Positions 1 to 5,621 of a stretch of 8,601 bases of DNA are shown piece after piece. The stretch is from Streptosporangiaceae bacterium (lineage in GTDB: Bacteria > Actinomycetota > Actinomycetes > Streptosporangiales > Streptosporangiaceae), in NCBI GenBank assembly GCA_030040815.1, contig JASHSZ010000748.1, positions 1-8,601 on the forward strand, given 5' to 3'. Made by a program: the position numbers and the translations under genes. Below the pieces are notes generated by a model, which worked only from the letters and a program-made list of their open reading frames with translations, searched no databases and was not told the origin of the DNA. Each line of letters begins with the position of its first letter. The first letter of the stretch is position 1.

Positions 1-755
1 TCCGGATGCAGGCCAGGGTGGCGCGGCGAATCGGCCCGGTGATGACCGGCTCGGAGTCCTCCCGAGCCGACATCCTGCGCGACTTCAAGGTGCCGCCGGA
101 CAACGTACGGGTCGTTCCGCTGGGCGTCGACACCCGGCTGTTCCGACCCCGGCCGGGCCCGCGCGTACCGGGCCGGATCGTCGCGGTCGCGAGCGCCGAC
201 TCACCTGTCAAGGGGGTCGCGTCGCTGCTGCGCGCGTTCGCCAAGCTCGCGGCCGAGCGAGACGTCACGCTGACGGTGGTGAGCAAGCTGGTGCCGGACG
301 GCCCTACCGAGCGGCTGCTCGGCGACCTGTCGCTGACCGGACAGGTGCAGTTCGTCAGCGGGATCAGCGACGAGCAGCTGGCCGAGCTGGTCGCCAGCGC
401 GGAGATCGCGGTCGTGCCGTCGCTGTATGAGGGCTTCTCGCTGCCCGCGGTCGAGCACATGGCCTCCGGCACGCCGCTGGTGGCAAGCCGCACTGGCGCG
501 CTGCCCGAAGTCACCGGAGACGCGGCGATGCTGGTGACACCCGGCGACGCCGAGGAGCTGTGCGCCGCGCTGCGCACCCTGCACGACGCGCCGGCGCTGC
601 GGGCCGAGCTGTCGCGCGCGGCCCTGACCAGGGTGGCCGAGCGATTCGCGTGGAGCGCGGTGGCCAGGGCTACCGTCGCCGAGTACCGGCGCGCCATCGC
701 GAAGCACGGCCGGGCGCGCCCGGATGTCGAGCCGGAGGCTAGTCCGCCATGCTGA
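1..755 (+). CDS. GT4-family glycosyltransferase, C-terminal part (5' end outside window)
   Basis: This gene encodes the C-terminal, nucleotide-sugar-binding half of a GT-B glycosyltransferase of the GT4/GT1 group, which would move a sugar from an NDP- or GDP-sugar to an acceptor. The reading frame is already open at base 3, and only about 250 residues are present against about 370-400 for a complete enzyme. The ATG at base 6 is therefore probably internal and the N-terminal acceptor domain lies upstream of the window. Counting from that ATG, the visible signatures are VVPLGVDTRLF (37-47), a VKG loop (68-70) and the EX7E motif in YEGFSLPAVE (E142 and E150), followed by the usual SGTPLVAS and GALPEV segments. 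There is no signal peptide or membrane segment in this part. The stop (753-755) lies inside the start region of the next gene (ATGCTGA, 7-base overlap), which implies one operon with translational coupling. The donor and acceptor are unknown. The family assignment is firm. Confidence 0.9.
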   Translation, partial: RMQARVARRIGPVMTGSESSRADILRDFKVPPDNVRVVPLGVDTRLFRPRPGPRVPGRIVAVASADSPVKGVASLLRAFAKLAAERDVTLTVVSKLVPDGPTERLLGDLSLTGQVQFVSGISDEQLAELVASAEIAVVPSLYEGFSLPAVEHMASGTPLVASRTGALPEVTGDAAMLVTPGDAEELCAALRTLHDAPALRAELSRAALTRVAERFAWSAVARATVAEYRRAIAKHGRARPDVEPEASPPC

Positions 756-1516
756 CGGTGGATTTCCGGCGGCTGCCCATTGAGAGCGGAACGAGGCTCC
801 TTGACCTGGGTTGCGGCGCCGGCCGGCACGCGTTCGAGGCCGCACGGCGAGGTGCGCGTGTGGTCGCACTCGACGCCGACCGCGGTGAGCTGGCGCAGGT
901 CGCCGCCGTTGCGGCCGCCATGGCCGAGGCCGGCGAGCTGCCGCCGTCGGCGTCGATCGCGACCGTCACGAGTGACGCGACCGTGATGCCGTTTCCCGAC
1001 GGCGCGTTCGACATCGTCATCGCCGCCGAGGTGCTTGAGCACATCCGCCCGGATCAGCACGCAATGGATGAGGTCTGCCGGGTGCTGCGGCCCGGCGGCC
1101 TGGCCGCGGTGACCGTGCCCGCCTGGCTACCGGAGCGCATCTGCTGGCTGCTGTCCGACGACTACCACAACGTGCCGGGCGGTCACCTGCGTATCTTCAC
1201 CCGGCCAGAGCTGGAGACCAAGCTCCGGCGGGCCGGTCTGGACGTCGGCGGCCATCACCACGCACACGGACTGCACTCCCCGTACTGGTGGCTGAAGTGC
1301 GCGGTCGGCGTGCACGATGACGACCATCCGCTGGCGAGCGCGTATCACAAGCTGCTGGTGTGGGACATCATGCGCAAGCCCGCCGTCACCCGGTTCGCCG
1401 ACCGCGCTCTCAATCCGCTGATCGGCAAGAGCCTCGTCGTGTACGCGACCAAGCCCGCCGATCACCGCAGCCAGCGGCGGACGGGCGACCCGGAGCCGGT
1501 GCATGCTGCTGCCTGA
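749..1516 (+). CDS. Class I SAM-dependent methyltransferase (Methyltransf_11-like)
   Basis: This is a 255-residue cytosolic methyltransferase with a Rossmann fold. Motif I is LLDLGCGAGRH (17-27). The acidic ribose-binding residue is D42 in VVALDAD, D76 follows, then PFPDGAFDIVIAAEVLEHI (81-99), and the post-motif RVLRPGG (111-117). After the catalytic domain there is an unusual C-terminal part containing GGHHHAHGLH (167-176) and an aromatic SPYWWLK stretch, followed by HPLASAYHKLLVWDIM. I infer that this part holds the acceptor site. The ATG at 749 has a GGAGG ribosome site at 734-738 and overlaps the glycosyltransferase stop by 7 bases. The next gene starts 14 bases before this gene ends. 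The operon position suggests that it methylates the glycosyltransferase product or its lipid or polyketide carrier, which is an inference. The fold is certain and the substrate unknown. Confidence 0.9.
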   Translation: MLTVDFRRLPIESGTRLLDLGCGAGRHAFEAARRGARVVALDADRGELAQVAAVAAAMAEAGELPPSASIATVTSDATVMPFPDGAFDIVIAAEVLEHIRPDQHAMDEVCRVLRPGGLAAVTVPAWLPERICWLLSDDYHNVPGGHLRIFTRPELETKLRRAGLDVGGHHHAHGLHSPYWWLKCAVGVHDDDHPLASAYHKLLVWDIMRKPAVTRFADRALNPLIGKSLVVYATKPADHRSQRRTGDPEPVHAAA

Positions 1517-2621
1517 CCGCCTCGGGACGGGCAGCGAGGTACCAGAGCTGCCGGGCGTCCTCACCGCGGACGAGATCATCACCACCGGGCGGGCGATCGC
1601 GGCCGGGCAGCAGCCGGACGGCTCGATCGGCTGGCCGGACGGACATGTGGACGCGTGGAACCACGTCGAGTGCGCGATGGCGCTGAGCGTCTGCGGGCTG
1701 ACCGAGAGCGCCAGGCGCGCCTACGCGTGGCTCGCCGCCACGCAGCAGCCCGATGGTTCGTGGCCACTCCGGGCCATCAGCGGCCGGATCGAGGAGCGGC
1801 ACACGGAGGCCAACCACGCCGCCTACTGTGCCGTCGGGGTCTGGCACGAATTGCTGGTCACGGGCGACGAGGATTTCGTCGCGCGGCTCTGGCCGATGGT
1901 GAAGGCAGCGATCGGGTTCACCGTCGGATTGCAGACACCGCGCGGCGAGATCATCTGGCGCCGGCAGGCCGACGGCACGCCGGACAGCTACGCGCTGCTC
2001 ACCGGCAGCTCGAGCATGTACCAGAGTCTGCGCTGCGCCATCGCGCTGGCCGACTACGTGGGCGAACCGCAGCCGGACTGGGAGCTAGCCGCGACATCGC
2101 TGGCGCACGCCGTCGCCTGCCACCCCGAGGCTTTCGCGGACAAGAGCCGGTTCGCCATGGACTGGTACTACCCGGTGCTCGGCGGTGCGGTCCGCGGGGG
2201 ACAGGCGGAGCGGGCGCTGCAGACCGGCTGGAACACCTTCGTAGTGCCGGGCCTCGGCGTGCGCTGCGTCAGCGACGAGCCGTGGGTGACCGCGGCCGAG
2301 ACCTGCGAGCTCGCGATGGCGCTCGATGCCATCGGACGGCGCGACCAGGCGAGGGAGTTCGTGGCCCAGATCCAGTTTCTGCGCGCCGACGACGGCAGCT
2401 ACTGGACGGGCTGGCAGTTCGCCAACTCCCGCTATTACCCGCACGAGCACAGCAGCTACACCGCGGCCGCCGTCGTGCTCGCCACTGACGCGCTCGCCGA
2501 CGGCGCGCACACGCGCGGAGCCGGCCTGTTCCGCGATGCCGCGGCCGGGCCCGAGGTCTGGTTGCCTGGCGACCAGGCGGCCTGCGGCTGCGCTGAGCCC
2601 GCGCCGGCCCGCCGCGCCTAG
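1503..2621 (+). CDS. Alpha/alpha-toroid protein with prenyltransferase/squalene-cyclase-like repeats
   Basis: This is a 372-residue protein that databases would probably label prenyltransferase or squalene cyclase-like. Three QW-type repeats are visible: QQPDGSIGW (36-44), QQPDGSW (81-87) and DDGSYW (296-301). Between them are helix-rich segments such as LWPMVKAAIGFTVGLQTPRGEIIW (129-152) and the hydroxyl-rich ALLTGSSSMYQSL (164-176). The DXDD motif of class II terpene cyclases is absent, and there are no obvious Zn ligands of the protein-prenyltransferase beta subunit. The middle and C-terminal parts (YYPHEHSSYTAAAVVLA, 311-327) resemble six-hairpin glycosidase toroids as much as terpene enzymes. 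No signal peptide is seen, so a cytosolic location is likely. GGAG at 1492-1495 precedes the ATG by 7 bases, and the start overlaps the methyltransferase gene by 14 bases. The gene ends in a CTAG shared with the stop of the opposing gene. The fold is likely and the reaction is not assignable. Confidence 0.8.
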   Translation: MLLPDRLGTGSEVPELPGVLTADEIITTGRAIAAGQQPDGSIGWPDGHVDAWNHVECAMALSVCGLTESARRAYAWLAATQQPDGSWPLRAISGRIEERHTEANHAAYCAVGVWHELLVTGDEDFVARLWPMVKAAIGFTVGLQTPRGEIIWRRQADGTPDSYALLTGSSSMYQSLRCAIALADYVGEPQPDWELAATSLAHAVACHPEAFADKSRFAMDWYYPVLGGAVRGGQAERALQTGWNTFVVPGLGVRCVSDEPWVTAAETCELAMALDAIGRRDQAREFVAQIQFLRADDGSYWTGWQFANSRYYPHEHSSYTAAAVVLATDALADGAHTRGAGLFRDAAAGPEVWLPGDQAACGCAEPAPARRA

Positions 2622-3256
2622 CCGATTCCGGTGCCGGTCCGCTTCAGCACGCGCAGCGAGCCGGTGACGCTGACCTCGGTGAACGCGCCGGAGGCGAGCG
2701 CGCGGCGGTAGACGCGGTATGGAGCCTGCCCGCCGTCAGCAGGGTCGGGGAAGACGTCGTGAAACGCAAGCGCGCCACCCATGGCCAGCCACGGCGCCCA
2801 GCCCTCGTAATCGGTCACCACGTTGTCCTCGCTGTGCCCACCGTCGATGAAGAGCATGCCGAGCGGCGTGCGCCACAGCCTGGCCACGTCCGCGGACGTT
2901 CCGATCACGGCCACGACGCGGTCCTCCAGGCCGGCTGCCGCCAGGGTGGCCCGGAAGAACGGCAGCGAGTCCATCCGACCGGTCGCCGGATCGACCAGCT
3001 CGGGGTCGTGAAACTCCCAGCCCGGCTGGATCTCCTCCGAGCCCCGGTGGTGGTCGACGGTCACGACGAGCTGGTGCGCCTCGCTCGCCGCTGCCGCGAG
3101 ATAGATCGTGGACTTTCCGCAGTAGGTACCGATCTCGGCGATCGGGCCGACCCCGGCGTAGTCCGTGGCCGTCCGGTACAGGGCGAGGCCCTCTGCGGCC
3201 GGCATGAAGCCCCTGGCCGCCTCGGCCGCTAGCCTGAACCTGTCCGGCATTGACAT
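2618..3256 (-). CDS. Class I SAM-dependent methyltransferase, Methyltransf_24 type
   Basis: This is a cytosolic SAM-binding protein of the Methyltransf_24 (CmcI/rhamnosyl O-methyltransferase-like) group. The visible signatures are IAEIGTYCGKSTIYLA (motif I), VTVDHHRGSEE, FIDGGHSEDNVVTDYEGW and GGALAFHDVFPDPADGGQAPY. The acidic IDGGH and FHDV elements probably bind metal or substrate. The frame stays open to an ATG at 3304, but that codon would overlap the ferredoxin ATG and has no ribosome site. I prefer the ATG at 3256 (MSMPDRFRLA, 212 residues), with 3250 as an equal alternative, because the conserved sequence begins there. The gene converges on the toroid gene and the two share only CTAG (2618-2621) at their stops. 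It is divergent from the ferredoxin gene. Its position beside the glycosyltransferase operon suggests a second methylation step in the same pathway, which is an inference. Confidence 0.88.
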   Translation of the reverse strand: MSMPDRFRLAAEAARGFMPAAEGLALYRTATDYAGVGPIAEIGTYCGKSTIYLAAAASEAHQLVVTVDHHRGSEEIQPGWEFHDPELVDPATGRMDSLPFFRATLAAAGLEDRVVAVIGTSADVARLWRTPLGMLFIDGGHSEDNVVTDYEGWAPWLAMGGALAFHDVFPDPADGGQAPYRVYRRALASGAFTEVSVTGSLRVLKRTGTGIG

Positions 3257-3286
3257 GTCGTACAGTCTGCGCGACAGCGTAGGCGA
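3250..3286. promoter_or_regulatory. Possible divergent promoter region between methyltransferase and ferredoxin genes
   Basis: The two genes point away from each other here with about 46 bases between the preferred starts. On the plus strand TACAGT (3261-3266) fits the actinobacterial TANNNT -10 box and would give a short leader containing the ferredoxin ribosome site, although no good -35 lies at the right distance. A perfect TTGACA (3250-3255) is too close to it to be its partner. On the minus strand TACGCT (3281-3276) could serve the methyltransferase. The 8-base palindrome GACATGTC (3252-3259) overlaps the preferred methyltransferase start. All of this is weak motif evidence. Confidence 0.3.
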
Positions 3287-3289
3287 GGG

Positions 3290-3297
3290 AAAGGAGG
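3290..3297 (+). promoter_or_regulatory. Strong ribosome binding site for the ferredoxin gene
   Basis: AAAGGAGG is a near-perfect Shine-Dalgarno sequence 5 bases before the ATG at 3303. It fixes the ferredoxin start. It also argues against the opposing methyltransferase starting at 3304, since that reading would place this site inside its coding sequence. Confidence 0.85.
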
Positions 3298-3302
3298 CGG
3301 CC

Positions 3303-3494
3303 ATGAAAGTGGTGCCCGACTACGACGCCTGCGAGGCCAACGCGGTGTGCGCGGGTCTCGTGCCCGAGGTCTTCGAGGTCGACGACGACGACAACCTCAA
3401 CATTCTGGTTGACGAGGTGCCGGACAGGCTGCTGGAGGGCGTCAGGCACGCGGTCCGGTCTTGCCCGAAGGCCGCGCTGCGGCTGACCGACTAG
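3303..3494 (+). CDS. Small [3Fe-4S]-type ferredoxin
   Basis: This is a 63-residue soluble electron carrier of the type that serves cytochromes P450 and other oxygenases in actinobacteria. Three cysteines are visible, C10 and C16 in CEANAVC and C54 in SCPKAA. They form the CXX?XXC...CP pattern in which the fourth ligand of a [4Fe-4S] cluster is replaced. The variable position is N13, where a typical [4Fe-4S] ferredoxin has Cys. A [3Fe-4S] cluster is therefore expected. The body is acidic (DDDD at 27-30), which suits docking to a basic partner. A strong AAAGGAGG site supports the ATG. The stop TAG overlaps the GTG start of the peptidase gene by one base. No P450, oxygenase or ferredoxin reductase lies in this window, so the redox partner is unknown. 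Confidence 0.93.
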   Translation: MKVVPDYDACEANAVCAGLVPEVFEVDDDDNLNILVDEVPDRLLEGVRHAVRSCPKAALRLTD

Positions 3495-4822
3495 TGGGGC
3501 CTCGGCCGGGCAGACCCCGGCTCCGCGGTCTGCTGGTGGCAGGGCTTGCGGTCGCACTGGCGGCGGCCGGGGCGCTGACCATAACCCAGGCAACGGACAG
3601 CGGGCCATACCAGGCGGCGGGTGGTGAGCTAGACCGCACCGCGAACGTGCCCTCGCCGATCAGCGCCCTGTCCCCCGGCCAGATCCGGGCTGCGTACGAC
3701 GTGGCGCCGCTCTTCGCGAAGGGCATTGACGGAGCCCATCAGACGATCGTCGTCGTCGACTCCTTCGGGTCCCCGACAGTCGCCGCGGACCTGGCGCACT
3801 TCGACACCTACTTCCATCTGCCGGCGCCGCCATCGTTCCGGGTGCTCCAGCCGGCCGGCCGGGTGCCGTCGTACAGCAGCCACAACAGCAACCGCGTTGG
3901 CTGGGCCGAGGAGTCCACCCTGGACGTGGAGTGGGCGCACGTGATGGCGCCTGGCGCCAGCATCATCCTGGTGGAGACTCCCACGTCGGAGAACGAGGGG
4001 ACCACCGGATTCCCGCAGATCGTCACCGCCGAGCGGTACGTGCTGCGGCGCAAGCTGGGGCAGGTGATCAGCCAGAGCTTCGCGGCGACCGAGCAGACGT
4101 TCCCGTCGGTGTCGTCCATCTTGAGCTTCCGCGGCGCCTACCAGCTGGCCGCCCGCGACCACGTCACGGTGCTCGCCGCGACCGGCGATACGGGCGCGAC
4201 AAGCGACGAGTACAACATGACGGACCTGTACCCGACCCGCGCCGTGTCCTGGCCGGCCACCGACCCGCTCGTGACGGCCGTGGGGGGCACCCAGCTCAGC
4301 CTCCGCGCCAACGGCACCCGGCTCGCGCCGGACACTGCCTGGAGCGACAGCGGCGGCGGTACCTCGATCGCGTTCCCCCGGCCGTCCTACCAGAACGGTG
4401 TCGCGACCGTGACCGGGAACGCCCGCGGCGTGCCCGATGTAGCGATGGACGCGTCGTGCAAGAGCGCGGTCGCGGTGTACGGCAGCTTCTACCCGGCCGG
4501 CGGGCGGTGGACTTCGATCTGCGGGACGAGCCTCGCAGCGCCGTTGTTTGCCGGCGTGGTGGCGCTGGCCGACCAGTACGCCGGCCACGGCAGGCCACAC
4601 GGCCTCGGCCTGATCAACCCGGCCATCTACACCATCGCGGCCAGGCACGAGCCTGGCATCGTCGACGTCCTCGCCGGCAGCAACTCGCAGAACTTTGTCC
4701 AGGACGGCAAGGATTATTCGGTCCCCGGCTATAGCGCCGGACCGGGCTACAACCTGGTGACCGGGGTCGGCACCATCGACGCCGCGAGCTTCGTGCCCGA
4801 GCTCGCCAAGCTCGCGCGCTAG
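3494..4822 (+). CDS. Secreted S53 (sedolisin) family serine peptidase without propeptide
   Basis: This is an exported serine-carboxyl peptidase, active at acid pH in characterised relatives. With the GTG start it has 442 residues. An arginine-rich n-region (GPRPGRPRLR) and a hydrophobic core (about residues 13-28) make a Sec signal peptide, probably cut after ITQA near residue 33. All catalytic residues are present: E140 and D144 in EESTLDVEWAHVMAPGA, the oxyanion D232 in ATGDTGATS, and the nucleophile S346 in CGTSLAAP. Their spacing is close to that of Pseudomonas sedolisin. The SGGGTSIAFPRPSYQ segment is also typical. Two features are odd. The roughly 150-200 residue activation propeptide is missing, because the catalytic domain begins soon after the signal. 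The usual GYD calcium ligand near the C-terminus is GYN here (N420). The open frame extends to an ATG at 3461 inside the ferredoxin gene. I chose GTG 3494 because it puts the signal peptide at the N-terminus and overlaps the upstream stop as TAGTG. Confidence 0.9.
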   Translation: MGPRPGRPRLRGLLVAGLAVALAAAGALTITQATDSGPYQAAGGELDRTANVPSPISALSPGQIRAAYDVAPLFAKGIDGAHQTIVVVDSFGSPTVAADLAHFDTYFHLPAPPSFRVLQPAGRVPSYSSHNSNRVGWAEESTLDVEWAHVMAPGASIILVETPTSENEGTTGFPQIVTAERYVLRRKLGQVISQSFAATEQTFPSVSSILSFRGAYQLAARDHVTVLAATGDTGATSDEYNMTDLYPTRAVSWPATDPLVTAVGGTQLSLRANGTRLAPDTAWSDSGGGTSIAFPRPSYQNGVATVTGNARGVPDVAMDASCKSAVAVYGSFYPAGGRWTSICGTSLAAPLFAGVVALADQYAGHGRPHGLGLINPAIYTIAARHEPGIVDVLAGSNSQNFVQDGKDYSVPGYSAGPGYNLVTGVGTIDAASFVPELAKLAR

Positions 4823-4860
4823 CCGGAGCAGACCGCGCGCACCTGCGAGGTCGCACCGGT

Positions 4861-4910
4861 CATGGGAGCGGGTTTGCTCTGGCTATAGGCAGAGCAAACC
4901 CGCTCCCATG
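4861..4910. terminator. Long perfect hairpin between convergent genes, probable bidirectional terminator
   Basis: Bases 4861-4881 and 4890-4910 are exact inverted complements, giving a 21-bp stem without mismatch and an 8-base loop (GCTATAGG). The hairpin starts 38 bases after the peptidase stop and lies 40 bases beyond the stop of the opposing mntP gene, so it can serve both. There is no run of T after the stem on either strand (AAAACC follows on plus). This fits the U-less terminators common in actinobacteria, though no termination assay is implied. Confidence 0.8.
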
Positions 4911-4950
4911 AAAACCACGGCGTGCCTGCGCGGAGTCAGAACTCGGCAAG

Positions 4951-5547
4951 TCAGGACAAAGCGCCAGCTGCGATGAGGGCACCGACGGCGACCAGTAGGA
5001 GACCGGCGAGCTGGCCGGCCCGCTCGCCAACCCTGGCGCCGAGCCGGGCGCCCAACTCTAGGCCGGTCAGCGCGAGCGCGACACTGACCGCTCCGATCGT
5101 GACGGCGCCCACGACGACCGAGGTGTGATAGCTGCCGAGCGCGAAACCGACCGCCAGGTTGTCCACGCTCAGCGCCAGCCCGGCGAGCACCAGGCGGCTG
5201 AGTCCGCGACTGCCGGGCGGCCCACCCGGACGCTCGGCTCGCGAGCCGGCCGCAGCCGCTTCCCGGCCGCGCGGCGCGGAACGTGCCCCGCGCACTGCCT
5301 CGGCGAGGACATAGCCGCCCATCACGATCAGCAGACCGGCGGCCAGCCACCGCGACGCGTGCCCGAGTGCGTCGGCCGCCTGGGCGCCGATCAGCAGCCC
5401 CACGATGGGCATGCCCGCCTCGAACGCGCCGAAGACCACGCCAACCCGCAGCCGGGTCATGGCGTCGACCCCGGCGAGCCCGATGGCGATGGCGGCAGCG
5501 AAGTTGTCCAGGCCCAGCGCGACTGCGACCGGAAACAGCGCCAGCAT
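4951..5547 (-). CDS. mntP: MntP-family manganese efflux pump
   Basis: This is a 198-residue inner membrane protein that would export Mn2+ and protect against manganese excess. Six hydrophobic segments can be picked out (roughly 3-24, 35-55, 67-86, 117-138, 143-163 and 178-197). They form two pseudo-repeats. Each repeat carries the family's membrane aspartate: D14 in LGLDNFAAAIAIG and D129 in LSVDNLAVGFALG. E43 in GAFEAGMPIVG is also family-like. Both aspartates are followed by Asn (DN), where the Escherichia coli protein has DA. The linker between the halves (about 87-115) is long and rich in Arg, Gly and Ala. The ATG at 5547 has no Shine-Dalgarno site, but TACGGT lies 6 bases upstream, which suggests a leaderless mRNA. 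That would leave no room for the yybP-ykoY manganese riboswitch that controls many mntP genes. It is divergent from the amidase gene. I am sure of the family and moderately sure of the metal. Confidence 0.88.
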   Translation of the reverse strand: MLALFPVAVALGLDNFAAAIAIGLAGVDAMTRLRVGVVFGAFEAGMPIVGLLIGAQAADALGHASRWLAAGLLIVMGGYVLAEAVRGARSAPRGREAAAAGSRAERPGGPPGSRGLSRLVLAGLALSVDNLAVGFALGSYHTSVVVGAVTIGAVSVALALTGLELGARLGARVGERAGQLAGLLLVAVGALIAAGALS

Positions 5548-5559
5548 GCCGACACCGTA
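5548..5559 (-). promoter_or_regulatory. Probable -10 box of mntP, leaderless arrangement
   Basis: On the minus strand TACGGT (5559-5554) matches TANNNT and is separated from the ATG by six bases. Transcription would therefore start on or next to the A of the start codon. No Shine-Dalgarno sequence is present, which fits. No clear -35 is visible. Confidence 0.5.
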
Positions 5560-5575
5560 GCCTGGCGGGCCGCGC

Positions 5576-5593
5576 GCTGCGGCCTGCCGCAGC
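5576..5593. repeat. Short inverted repeat in the mntP/amidase divergent region
   Basis: GCTGCGG (5576-5582) and CCGCAGC (5587-5593) are complementary arms around a CCTG loop. The repeat sits between the two facing -10 boxes and covers the place where the amidase -35 would be. It could be an operator for a regulator of one or both genes. In DNA this GC-rich a 7-bp repeat can also arise by chance. Confidence 0.3.
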
Positions 5594-5608
5594 CGGCCGC
5601 CGCCGGGC

Positions 5609-5621
5609 TAGGCTGCACGAC
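5609..5621 (+). promoter_or_regulatory. Probable -10 box of the amidase gene, leaderless arrangement
   Basis: TAGGCT (5609-5614) matches TANNNT and ends seven bases before the ATG at 5622. There is no Shine-Dalgarno sequence. A transcript starting at or one base before the A of ATG is expected. The spacing also supports 5622 as the true start. Confidence 0.5.

Noticed and set aside
1655..2488. 277-codon plus-strand frame inside the toroid gene
   Set aside because: The sequence is Arg-rich with no motif and lies wholly inside the toroid gene, which has QW repeats and a good ribosome site.
3461..3493. ATG at 3461 as start of the peptidase
   Set aside because: It lies inside the ferredoxin gene and would put a charged 11-residue tail before the signal peptide. 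GTG at 3494 gives a normal signal peptide and a TAGTG junction.
2736..3608. 290-codon minus-strand frame overlapping the Methyltransf_24 gene and the ferredoxin
   Set aside because: It overlaps the clear methyltransferase frame on the same strand and the ferredoxin on the other, with no domain of its own.
3629..4648. 339-codon minus-strand open frame opposite the S53 peptidase
   Set aside because: The composition is typical of an antisense shadow (many Arg, Gly, His, Val), while the plus strand encodes an intact catalytic triad.
5283..5621. N-terminal extension of the amidase frame back to 5283
   Set aside because: The extension is Arg/Pro/Ala-rich and antisense to mntP. The conserved nitrilase sequence begins at the ATG at 5622, which has a leaderless -10 box.
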